15,696 nt of DNA. Source: Bacteroidales bacterium (GTDB taxonomy: Bacteria; Bacteroidota; Bacteroidia; Bacteroidales; UBA932). The notes under the pieces were generated by a model. The model was given only the letters and a program-made list of their open reading frames with translations, was not told the origin of the DNA and did no database searches. Both the position numbers and the translations under genes were made by a program. Every line of letters begins with the position of its first letter. Position 1 is the first letter of the stretch. Where the stretch lies: the NCBI GenBank assembly GCA_016285215.1, contig JAEEQI010000044.1:1-15696 (forward strand), written 5' to 3'. Positions 7,086 through 13,828 of this stretch are shown piece after piece.

Positions 7086-7878
7086 CGGTCCAGGAGGTAA
7101 AAGGGTTTTTAAGGCCATCGTAGCTGGTAAGCCAGGCCTGTACGGCGCCCACTTTCAGGGGCACTTTGGCAACTACGGGAATGCGGTTTTCATCGGCCGA
7201 CAACCAGAGGTGCAGGTTCTCGTCTCCCTCAAAGAGGGCGCCCTTCACCACCGAGCAGGAGAGGTGCCAGGCGTTGAGCCAGCCCTTTTTGCGAACCTTG
7301 ATGTTTTCTATTCCGCTGGAGCGGACATAGACATCAAAAACGTTATCGTCTATGGCAAAGCGAACCTTGGTGGTGGCCCCGGGCTCGTACGATTCCTGAG
7401 GCAGGCAGCGGAAATAGTAGAGCAGGGAAATCAGATCCAAATCCCCTTCCTCAATGGGTATCTCCAGATGCTGGGGACCATTGTTTTCGAAGGTTACATC
7501 GGCCCTGATGATTCCGTCTTCCCAGTCGTAGTTGAAATCGTTGGAGGCGGTATAGCCGCCCTCGTAGGTGCTGCGGGTAAAACGCAAGGGGCGCAGGTCA
7601 CTGGCCCGCACCCAACTATGGAGTTCTTCCCTGATTTTGTAGAAACGGTCAAAGAAAGGAGCCGTCCAGGCCCGGCAGTCCAGGTGAAAGGCCTCCTCCC
7701 CTTTACAATAATCGTTGAATACCCGGAGCCGGGCCGTTCCTACTTCCGTGTTGATGGCGCCCCATTTATACATTATGGTAAGGGATACGTCTTCTCCTTC
7801 CTGGAAGGGAACATTTTCCTGGGCAAAGGAGAACGGGGCCGCCAGGCAGATACAAAGTATGAGAATCCACCTACGCAC
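7069..7878 (-). CDS. Secreted DUF3108 family protein
   Basis: The protein has 269 residues. Residues 1-19 form a type I signal peptide (two Arg, hydrophobic core, then SFA before Q20), so it is exported to the periplasm. The rest is beta-rich with many W/F/Y and repeated strand-like segments, and matches my recollection of Bacteroidota DUF3108 proteins in pattern. There is no lipobox, and no catalytic motif is evident. The start codon is GTG at 7878, 3 nt after the dnaB stop; no ATG is available that would preserve the signal peptide. Its 3' end overlaps rseC by 17 nt. Function is unknown; lipoprotein-like or envelope-binding roles are possible. The family call is moderately sure, the gene call high. 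Confidence 0.85.
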   Translation of the reverse strand: MRRWILILCICLAAPFSFAQENVPFQEGEDVSLTIMYKWGAINTEVGTARLRVFNDYCKGEEAFHLDCRAWTAPFFDRFYKIREELHSWVRASDLRPLRFTRSTYEGGYTASNDFNYDWEDGIIRADVTFENNGPQHLEIPIEEGDLDLISLLYYFRCLPQESYEPGATTKVRFAIDDNVFDVYVRSSGIENIKVRKKGWLNAWHLSCSVVKGALFEGDENLHLWLSADENRIPVVAKVPLKVGAVQAWLTSYDGLKNPFTSWTDGRKH

Positions 7879-7881
7879 GGG

Positions 7882-9363
7882 CTAGAAATCCTGCTGGTCT
7901 TCGAAATTGTAATTGTCTGCTGCGGGCTCGTTGGCGGCGCTGGCCACGGGACCCTGCTGCGCGTACACGTCCAGGCTCTGGTCCGGTTCTACAAACTTGA
8001 CCTGGCCCGCCTTGTACTTCATCTCAATGTCACAGACCTCACCGTTACGGTGCTTGGCAATGCAGATATAGGCTTTCTCCTTGTCTTCCGGATTCTCGCT
8101 CATACCCACAAAGTCCGGACGGTGGATGAAGATGACCATATCGGCATCCTGCTCAATGGAACCGGATTCACGGAGGTCGCTCAGCTGGGGTTTACCGGTA
8201 CCGCCGGTACGCTGCACGGCGTTACGGGACAGCTGGGACAGGGCTATGATGGGAATGTTGAGCTCTTTGGCGGTGGCCTTGAGGGTACGGGAGATGGCAG
8301 CCACTTCCTGTTCACGCAGGCCTCTTAATTCCACGGGGCCCTGCATAAGCTGGAGATAGTCCACCACTATGAGGCGCACGCCCTTCTGCTTGACCAGGCG
8401 CTTGGCCTTGGTGCGGAATTCCATAATGGGAATGCCCGGGGTATCGTCAATGTAGAGCGGAGCCTTGGACAGACGGCGCAGGGTTTCTTCCAGCTGGGTC
8501 CATTCATATTGCTCCAGTTTGACGCCGCCTTTGATCTTTTCTCCGGAGAGGCCGCTCTCGGTGGTGATGAGTCGCTTACCCAACTGGTCTGCGCTCATTT
8601 CCAGGGAGAACACGGCTACGGGCATATTGGCCTCAACGGCCGCATTGCGCGCAATGTTAAGGGCGAAAGCCGTCTTACCCACGGACGGACGGGCGGCCAG
8701 GATAATGAGGTCGCTCTTCTGCCAGCCCTGGGTAATGCGGTCTATGGACGGATAGCCGGAGGGAACGCCCGAGAGGCCGGTGGTGTTCTGGAGCTCTTCC
8801 AGGTTCTCCAGCACCGAGTTGATGATGGAGCCAATATCCTGGACGTCTCTCTTTACGTTGTTCTGAATGGCCGCAAACACCTTGGTCTGGGCGTTGTCAA
8901 TGAGGTCGTCTACGTTGGTGGACTCGTCAAAGGACTGTTTCAGAATCTCGTAAGAGGCTTTGATGAGGTCTCTCTGGATGGTCTTCTGCTTGAGGATCTT
9001 GATGTAATACTCAATGTGGGCGGCGGCGGCAATGTTCTGGGACAGGCCGGCCAGCACCACGGGACCACCTATGGCTTCCAGGTTGCCCTTGGAACGGAGT
9101 TTCTCGCTTACCGTTACCAGGTCAATGGAGGCGTGCTCGTTCACCAGCTCCGACATAGCCTCGAAAATCATCTGGTGCTGAGGGTCGTAGAAGCACGACG
9201 CCGAGAGCTCCTCCATAGACTCGTCTATGGTGGAAGGCTCTACCAGCATAGCACCCAGCACGGCTTCCTCTACATCCAGGGCCTGCGGGGGTTTGTTCCC
9301 CATCAGGGTTTCCAGGTTGAGGGGCTCGGCTGAGCGGGATTTTTTTCTGGGCGTATCGGCCAT
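7882..9363 (-). CDS. dnaB: Replicative DNA helicase DnaB
   Basis: DnaB is the hexameric 5'-3' helicase that opens the replication fork and binds DnaG primase. It has 493 residues, slightly longer than the usual 450-470 because of both tails. The N-terminal helical collar domain (about 25-130) begins PPQALDVEEAVLGAML. A linker helix follows, then the RecA-like C-terminal domain from about 195. Walker A is A224-RPSVGKT231, Walker B is LIVVDYLQL with D335, and the SLEMS segment is at 253-257. The conserved SQLSR (376-380) and DLRESGSIEQDAD (396-408) are present. No intein interrupts the P-loop. The C-terminal 30 residues are acidic and low-complexity. It starts 9 nt after the upstream zinc-ribbon gene. 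Confidence 0.97.
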   Translation of the reverse strand: MADTPRKKSRSAEPLNLETLMGNKPPQALDVEEAVLGAMLVEPSTIDESMEELSASCFYDPQHQMIFEAMSELVNEHASIDLVTVSEKLRSKGNLEAIGGPVVLAGLSQNIAAAAHIEYYIKILKQKTIQRDLIKASYEILKQSFDESTNVDDLIDNAQTKVFAAIQNNVKRDVQDIGSIINSVLENLEELQNTTGLSGVPSGYPSIDRITQGWQKSDLIILAARPSVGKTAFALNIARNAAVEANMPVAVFSLEMSADQLGKRLITTESGLSGEKIKGGVKLEQYEWTQLEETLRRLSKAPLYIDDTPGIPIMEFRTKAKRLVKQKGVRLIVVDYLQLMQGPVELRGLREQEVAAISRTLKATAKELNIPIIALSQLSRNAVQRTGGTGKPQLSDLRESGSIEQDADMVIFIHRPDFVGMSENPEDKEKAYICIAKHRNGEVCDIEMKYKAGQVKFVEPDQSLDVYAQQGPVASAANEPAADNYNFEDQQDF

Positions 9364-9372
9364 TGGGGGCTA

Positions 9373-10197
9373 CTATTCGAAGTCCGGGTTGATGATGATG
9401 CGGCCGCAGTGCTCGCAGATGATGAGCTTGCGGTTGGAAGCAATCTCTACGCGGCGCTGGGGAGTGATGGTGTTGAAGCATCCTCCGCAGGAGTCACCGT
9501 TGTAGATACCTACCACGGCCAGGTGGTTGTGCACGCTTTCGCGGATGCGCTCGTAGGCGCTCATAGTGCGGGCGTCAATCTTGGCGGCGCATTCCTCGCG
9601 GCGGGCGCGGAGCACGGCCTCTTCCTTGGCGGTCTCTTCCACAATGTTCTCAAGCTCTTCCTTCTTGGCCTTGAGGTCTTCCATACGGATGGCCAGGCGG
9701 TCCTTGAGCTCGTCTTGTTCGGCCTTCTTGTTGCCAATCTCGAAGCGGGTGTCACCGATGGTCTTCTCCTCAATCTGGCGGAGGAGTTCCTGGTTCTCGA
9801 TCTCCTTGTTCAGGGAATCGTACTCGCGGGAGTTGGTGATGGTCTCCAGCTGGCGCTGGTATTTTTCAATGATGCTTTCGTGCTCGGAGATGGAGAGCTT
9901 GGCATCTGCAATGTTCCGGTTGAGCTGGTCCACCAGGGCGGAGAGAGCGGCGCTGCGCTCCTTGAGGGTGGAAATTTCTTCTTCCAGGGCCGCTACCTCT
10001 GCCGGCAGTTCGCCTCTCAGCTGGATAATCTTGTCAATCTCGGAATCCGCAGCCTGGAGCTGGTAGAGGGTCTTGAGCTTTTCCTCCACGGGCATATCGG
10101 AATCGGCGAAACTTTTCTGCAGCGACACAAAAGTTTCCCTGTTGTCGATGGGGGCCTCCACTTTCTTGGCGGCGGTGGGTTTCTTGGTACTTGCCAT
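9373..10197 (-). CDS. Coiled-coil protein with C4-type zinc ribbon (COG1579-like)
   Basis: The protein has 274 residues from the ATG at 10197; an upstream TTG at 10209 is an unlikely start. The N-terminus (1-20) is Lys/Ala-rich. Residues about 38-215 form a long antiparallel-type coiled coil of K/E/L heptads, with the conserved NSREYDSLNKEIE (122-134) near the hairpin turn. The C-terminus is a zinc ribbon with C237-x2-C240 and C261-x2-C264 (CGGC and CEHC). Homologues occur beside nif3 in Bacteroidota. The molecular function of the family is not settled; nucleic-acid or protein binding is likely. It lies 27 nt downstream of nif3. Confidence 0.9.
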   Translation of the reverse strand: MASTKKPTAAKKVEAPIDNRETFVSLQKSFADSDMPVEEKLKTLYQLQAADSEIDKIIQLRGELPAEVAALEEEISTLKERSAALSALVDQLNRNIADAKLSISEHESIIEKYQRQLETITNSREYDSLNKEIENQELLRQIEEKTIGDTRFEIGNKKAEQDELKDRLAIRMEDLKAKKEELENIVEETAKEEAVLRARREECAAKIDARTMSAYERIRESVHNHLAVVGIYNGDSCGGCFNTITPQRRVEIASNRKLIICEHCGRIIINPDFE

Positions 10198-10224
10198 AAA
10201 ATTTATCAATCGATTGTTACTTGT

Positions 10225-11013
10225 TTACAAACCAAAGTAGTGGACAGGGTTGCTCCTGCCCATATTGGCACTTTTGTAGCTTGCAAAGGTAGGAAATTTT
10301 TTCCGTAACTCTGCCAAGAAAATGTCTACAATCTCCACTTCGCTTTCAAAATGGCCGATATCCATAACCATAAAGCCGTCCGGAGTGAAGAAATTGTGGT
10401 AGGAAATGTCTGCCGTGATGTACAGCTGGGCACCTTTGGCCATAGCCAGCTGGATTTCCGAACCGCCGCTGCCGCCCAGCAGGGCCACCTTGGTAATGGG
10501 GGTCTCCAGGGGCTTGGAGCTGCGGATTACGCCCAGGTGAAAACGCTCTTTCACATAGGCCAGGGCCTCGAGGCCGGTCATAGGCTTTTCAAACTCGCCA
10601 ATGCAGCCCAGGCCCACGGTGCCGTCTTCTTCCGGCACCATAATGCCCACGTTCTTGAGGGAGAGGCGACGGGCCATGGCTCCGCTCACGCCGGCTATCA
10701 CTTTGTCGGCCGTGGTGTGGGCGGCATAAACGGCCACTCCGGAGCGCACCGCCTGCATAATGGCGGCGCCCACAGGGTCTTTGCTGTCTATGCGCTTGAT
10801 GCCCTTGAAGATGAGCGGGTGATGGGTCACCACCATATCGCAGCCCTTTTCCACCGCCTCCTTCACCAGCTCGGGCGTGCAGTCGAAGCCCACCATAACA
10901 CCGTGCACTTCGTCTTCCGGCGAGCCTATGATGAGCCCGCTGTTGTCCCAGCTTTCCTGGATGCGGAGCGGAGCAAATACCTCCAGCGCCGCGGTAATGT
11001 CCCCTACTTTCAT
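10225..11013 (-). CDS. Nif3-like dinuclear metal-centre protein (YbgI/YqfO family)
   Basis: The family forms toroidal hexamers with a two-metal site per subunit; its enzymatic role is unresolved (GTP cyclohydrolase I type 2-like annotation is common but unproven). It has 262 residues. Expected metal ligands are visible: H64-H65 in THHPL, D103 in HTTAD, and H221 with E225 in GHFESE. The second half has GGSGGSE (180-186) and TADISYH (200-206). The usual HTNLD motif reads HTTAD here. Many Bacteroidota Nif3 proteins are about 360 residues with an inserted PII-like domain; this one is the short form without it. It overlaps merR by 4 nt (ATGA). Confidence 0.92.
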   Translation of the reverse strand: MKVGDITAALEVFAPLRIQESWDNSGLIIGSPEDEVHGVMVGFDCTPELVKEAVEKGCDMVVTHHPLIFKGIKRIDSKDPVGAAIMQAVRSGVAVYAAHTTADKVIAGVSGAMARRLSLKNVGIMVPEEDGTVGLGCIGEFEKPMTGLEALAYVKERFHLGVIRSSKPLETPITKVALLGGSGGSEIQLAMAKGAQLYITADISYHNFFTPDGFMVMDIGHFESEVEIVDIFLAELRKKFPTFASYKSANMGRSNPVHYFGL

Positions 11014-11327
11014 AAGGCTTTGCGTACTTGAACCAGTTCTTCGCGGATGCCCTGCAGGATGCCGATGGCCTTCACGCGCTTGTCCACCGTGCGGCGGTCT
11101 TCCGTAAGACGCTGCTTGGTGCCCTCCAGGGTAAGGCCCTGGTTTTTCAGAAGATACTGGATCTGCTTGAGGGTCTCAATATCTTCCGGGTGATACAGGC
11201 GGTTGCCCTTGGCATTGCGCTGGGGCTTGATGAACTTTTCAAAATAGTTGCTCCAGTAGCGTACGGCCGAGGCATTTTCCCCCAGCATCTCCGCTACTTC
11301 GCCCATAGTGTAAATCATTTTAGCCAT
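11010..11327 (-). CDS. Small MerR-type transcriptional regulator
   Basis: The protein has 105 residues. Residues about 5-25 form the MerR helix-turn-helix (YTMGEVAEMLGENASAVRYW), followed by the wing (about 36-50, with GNRLYHPEDI) and a dimerisation helix from about 65 to the end. There is no effector-binding domain and no cysteine, so this is not a metal sensor. A second ATG at 11318 would remove three residues. The gene is first in its unit, and an inverted repeat covers its own -33 element, so autoregulation is plausible but unproven. Similar short MerR proteins precede nif3 in other Bacteroidota; targets are unknown. Confidence 0.9.
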   Translation of the reverse strand: MAKMIYTMGEVAEMLGENASAVRYWSNYFEKFIKPQRNAKGNRLYHPEDIETLKQIQYLLKNQGLTLEGTKQRLTEDRRTVDKRVKAIGILQGIREELVQVRKAL

Positions 11328-11334
11328 AACCCTA

Positions 11335-11366
11335 CAAATTTACGTGCAAACCGAGAGAAAAGCAAA
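11335..11366 (-). promoter_or_regulatory. Bacteroidota-type promoter for the merR-nif3-dnaB-rnf unit
   Basis: Read on the minus strand, TTTG (11363-11366) is followed after 20 nt by TAAATTTG (11335-11342), matching the -33/-7 consensus. Transcription should start near 11329, which is only about 2 nt before the first ATG (11327) or about 11 nt before the second (11318). The message would be leaderless or nearly so. Confidence 0.7.
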
Positions 11367-11383
11367 ATATTTTTTTGCTTTTC
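11357..11383. repeat. Perfect 11-bp inverted repeat over the merR -33 element
   Basis: G11357-A11367 (GAAAAGCAAAA) pairs with T11373-C11383 (TTTTGCTTTTC) around a 5-nt centre. The left arm contains the -33 TTTG of the merR promoter. It could be an operator, for example for the MerR protein itself, or a hairpin; the sequence alone does not decide. Confidence 0.6.
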
Positions 11384-11417
11384 CGAGGCGCAGCCGGAAA
11401 TGCCCAACGAAGTTGGG
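11380..11417. repeat. Two adjacent hairpins with C-GNA-G triloops
   Basis: The first hairpin has an outer stem TTTCC/GGAAA (11380-11384 with 11396-11400), a GA bulge, an inner stem GGC/GCC and a GCA triloop (11390-11392). The second, 2 nt further on, is CCCAAC/GTTGGG (11403-11408 with 11412-11417) around a GAA triloop. Both loops read C-GNA-G on the plus strand, a motif known to give unusually stable DNA hairpins. They lie between the merR promoter and the trmB terminator. Confidence 0.55.
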
Positions 11418-11425
11418 AACTTAAC

Positions 11426-11451
11426 AAAAAAACGGGGATTTATCCCCGTTT
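11426..11451 (-). terminator. Intrinsic terminator overlapping the trmB stop codon
   Basis: The stem pairs 11430-11438 with 11443-11451 (AAACGGGGA / TCCCCGTTT), loop 11439-11442. On the minus strand it is followed by a run of seven T (11432 to 11426). The trmB stop TAA (11442-11440) is in the loop, and the codons for K-R-G form the 5' arm. Confidence 0.9.
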
Positions 11452-12243
11452 AGTTGGTTGATGCGAAAAACTGCGTCGCGGACCTTCGGCCTCCAGCCAT
11501 TTCTCGTGGTCAAACGCCTCCCCGGGGAACGCGTACGGCCCGTCGTGCTCAATGCCAAACGCCATATACGTAATGGGCAGTCCCATCTCCAGAAACATCT
11601 TCTCGTAGAAGGTCTGCACCTGCGTCACCACCTCCGGACAGGAGGCATCCTTGTACACGTCGGTGCTCTGGAAATGGACGGGCAGATGATTCACCTGACA
11701 CACCGCCTGGGTGTACTCGTAAAGATAGCGGGAGTCGGTTTTCAGATGAACAACTCCATTGGGTTTGAGGAACTTACGGTAACGCTCCAGGAAAAGCGGA
11801 GAAGACAGGCGGGCGTTCTCGGAACCGCGGAGCTGAGGGTCGGAGAAGGTAAGCCAGATCTCGGAAACTTCTTCCGGGCCGAAGAACGCGTCAATGAACT
11901 CGATGCGGGTTCTCAGGAACGCCACATTGGGCAGGGCATTCTCGGTGGCAAACTTGGCGCCTTTCCACAGGCGGGCACCCTTGATGTCCACGCCAATGTA
12001 GTTGATATGGGGATTGCGGAGTGCCAGGGCTATGGTGTAGTCCCCTTTTCCGCAGCCCAGTTCCAGCACTATGGGGTTGTTGTTGCCAAACATTTGAGCC
12101 CCCCAGTTGCCCTTGATGGGATGGTCATTGAGCTTGAGCTCCTTGGAGCCGGGTTCCTTGGCCAATACCTTGGACGCATCCGGCTGCAGCAGGCAGCGGA
12201 ACGTCTCGTTCTCGGCAAATTTCTTGAGTTTTCCGTGTCCCAT
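11440..12243 (-). CDS. trmB: tRNA (guanine-46-N7)-methyltransferase TrmB
   Basis: TrmB transfers methyl from S-adenosylmethionine to N7 of G46 in the tRNA variable loop. It has 267 residues. A basic N-terminal extension (about 1-45) precedes the Rossmann methyltransferase core. The SAM-binding glycine-rich loop is ELGCGKGDY (61-69) and the next acidic strand end is GVDIKGARLW (84-93). The catalytic-region motif reads F133-S-D-P-Q137, where the family usually has F-P-D-P-W/Q, so S134 replaces proline. RLSSPLFLERY (145-155) and HLKTDS (166-171) match the later TrmB motifs. Start and upstream stop overlap as TGATG with gldH. The final codons form part of the terminator. Confidence 0.95.
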   Translation of the reverse strand: MGHGKLKKFAENETFRCLLQPDASKVLAKEPGSKELKLNDHPIKGNWGAQMFGNNNPIVLELGCGKGDYTIALALRNPHINYIGVDIKGARLWKGAKFATENALPNVAFLRTRIEFIDAFFGPEEVSEIWLTFSDPQLRGSENARLSSPLFLERYRKFLKPNGVVHLKTDSRYLYEYTQAVCQVNHLPVHFQSTDVYKDASCPEVVTQVQTFYEKMFLEMGLPITYMAFGIEHDGPYAFPGEAFDHEKWLEAEGPRRSFSHQPTKRG

Positions 12244-12677
12244 CAGTCTCTGTGCTTTTTAACTACCAGACCCATTCCGCGGAGCGGGAGCACCTGGGCG
12301 CGGTCCTCGGCCCGGATGGTCAGGGTCCATACCCCGGGCTCTACCGGACGCACATCGGCCCGGTAAGGCTCATAGATATCCTTGGTGTAATACGTCGAGC
12401 GCTCTCCCTGGAGGGGAAGGTATACTTTTTCCACCATCACGGAGTCCGAGGGCGAGCGCCATTCGGCCCTTAAAAGCGCGTTGGGCTGCAGGGTGATAAT
12501 CTCCGTGTGGGTGCCTTCCAGGCGGGTGAAGAGGTCAAAATCGTAGGCGGCGGTGGTGTCGCTCATATCCACGGTGAACACGTACGGTCCCGCCCCGCGC
12601 ACAAACTGCTCGGTGGAGAGCGGCTCCCGGCAAGAGGCCAGAAGCACCAACAGGAGGGCTAGGGCTACTTTTCTCAC
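12243..12677 (-). CDS. gldH: GldH-like lipoprotein
   Basis: The protein has 144 residues. Residues 1-16 form a lipoprotein signal peptide with lipobox L13-A14-S15-C16, so it is lipid-anchored in the envelope. The remainder is predicted beta-rich (YVFTVDMSD, HTEIITLQP, GVWTLTIRAEDR), fitting GldH. GldH was named from gliding mutants of Flavobacterium, but homologues are common in non-gliding Bacteroidales, where the role is unknown. Context supports the call: in Bacteroidota it is typically next to the RicT/PSP1 gene. No other gliding or type IX secretion gene is in the window. It overlaps ricT by 4 nt and trmB by 1 nt. Confidence 0.82.
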   Translation of the reverse strand: MRKVALALLLVLLASCREPLSTEQFVRGAGPYVFTVDMSDTTAAYDFDLFTRLEGTHTEIITLQPNALLRAEWRSPSDSVMVEKVYLPLQGERSTYYTKDIYEPYRADVRPVEPGVWTLTIRAEDRAQVLPLRGMGLVVKKHRD

Positions 12678-13828
12678 TGAGCTTTCTTCTCCTTGTTGCG
12701 GTTCCGGTTGCGGTTGCGGCGCTTCTTCTTCTTTTCGGGATCGAAGCGGTTGATGGCGTCTTCGCCCTGTCCGGTCACAAATTCAGGGGCCGAAACATCC
12801 TCCTGACGAAGGGTTTCGGGCTTCTCGCCGCGGCGGTTCATGGCCTGGATCTCACGCACTTCGTCGGCCGTGAGGGCAAACGTCTGGGCCAGAGAGCCTT
12901 TCTCGTAGGAGAAATAGAGCGTTTCGGCCAGGATGTCCGTCTTCACCAGCCAGGCCTGGCCGTCTTCCAGTTCCAGCGGTTCCACCACGCGGGGGATGCG
13001 GGAATGGGCGTCCATATAGGCGGCCACTTCGTAATTGAGGCAGCACTTGAGCTTGCCGCACTGGCCGGCCAGTTTCTGCGGGTTCAGAGAGAGGTCCTGC
13101 GTACGGGCGGCCGAAGTGGTAATGGACTTGAACTCAGTGATATAGTTGGCGCAGCAGAGTTCGCGGCCGCACACGCCCAGACCTCCAATGAGGCCGGCTT
13201 CCTGGCGGGCGCCAATCTGCTTCATTTCCACGCGGATATGGAACTCCTCGGCAAAGTCCTTGATGAGCTGGCGGAAGTCCACGCGGCCGTCGGCAATGTA
13301 GTAGAAGATGGCCTTGGTACCGTCTCCCTGGAACTCCACGTCTCCAATCTTCATCTCCAGACCCAGGTTGTTGGCCAGCACGCGGGAGCGGATCATGGTT
13401 TCCTGCTCGCGGGCAATGGCTTCCTGCCAGCGCTGGATGTCAAAGGGACGGGCCTTACGGTAGATTTTCTTGAGCTCCTGCTTTTCGGGGTCAATGCCCT
13501 TGCAGCGCATCTGGCGGCCCACAATGGGACCTTCCAGCGTTACAATGCCCAGGTCGTGCCCGCTGGCGGCTTCCACCACCACCAGGTCACCGGTCTTGAT
13601 GCTCTGGCCCGAGGCGTTCACATAGATGCCCTTACGGGTATTCTTGAAGCGAACCTCGTAGTAGTTGCCCCACTGCTCCTGGGAAATGCCCTTGAGCACG
13701 TTGTACACTTCCAGCTTGCAACAGCCCTGCCGGTAGCGGATATCGTTTTCGCCGGTTTCCTCGTCCGTTACAATGGTGCAGCCGCGGAAACAGTCGTATT
13801 GAATGGACTCGTTAGAATAGTCGTTCAT
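12674..13828 (-). CDS. ricT: PSP1-domain / RicT-family protein
   Basis: In Bacillus, RicT (YaaT) forms an iron-sulfur complex with RicA and RicF that assists RNase Y in mRNA maturation; the role in Bacteroidota is not established. The protein has 384 residues. The N-terminus has C13/C17 and the pair C36-C37 (RQGCCKLEVY). The PSP1 core (about 58-270) has FKNTRKGIYVN (61-71), GHDLGIVTLEG (90-100) and two cysteine clusters, GVCGRELCC (C220, C225, C226) and GQCGKLKCC (C257, C262, C263). These are the likely cluster or metal ligands. The last 20 residues are a basic low-complexity K/R/N tail. It overlaps holB and gldH by 4 nt each. Confidence 0.88.
   Translation of the reverse strand: MNDYSNESIQYDCFRGCTIVTDEETGENDIRYRQGCCKLEVYNVLKGISQEQWGNYYEVRFKNTRKGIYVNASGQSIKTGDLVVVEAASGHDLGIVTLEGPIVGRQMRCKGIDPEKQELKKIYRKARPFDIQRWQEAIAREQETMIRSRVLANNLGLEMKIGDVEFQGDGTKAIFYYIADGRVDFRQLIKDFAEEFHIRVEMKQIGARQEAGLIGGLGVCGRELCCANYITEFKSITTSAARTQDLSLNPQKLAGQCGKLKCCLNYEVAAYMDAHSRIPRVVEPLELEDGQAWLVKTDILAETLYFSYEKGSLAQTFALTADEVREIQAMNRRGEKPETLRQEDVSAPEFVTGQGEDAINRFDPEKKKKRRNRNRNRNKEKKAQ
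12695..12718. repeat. Hexamer tandem repeat in the ricT 3' end
   Basis: Four consecutive hexamers read GTTGCG, GTTCCG, GTTGCG, GTTGCG on the plus strand. On the coding strand they give alternating Arg-Asn dipeptides in the RicT basic tail. Copy number could change by slippage without shifting frame. Confidence 0.75.

Noticed and set aside
7086..7118. Upstream ATG adding 11 residues to RseC
   Set aside because: It would lengthen the overlap with the DUF3108 gene to 50 nt and add a Pro-rich segment not expected at the start of the domain.
7072..8328. Long open plus-strand frame opposite DUF3108 and dnaB
   Set aside because: It has no recognisable domain, spans two real genes, and no promoter or start context was seen.
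12695..12718. Hexamer repeats as a CRISPR or VNTR locus
   Set aside because: Units are 6 nt, in frame inside ricT, with no spacers; best read as a low-complexity coding tail.
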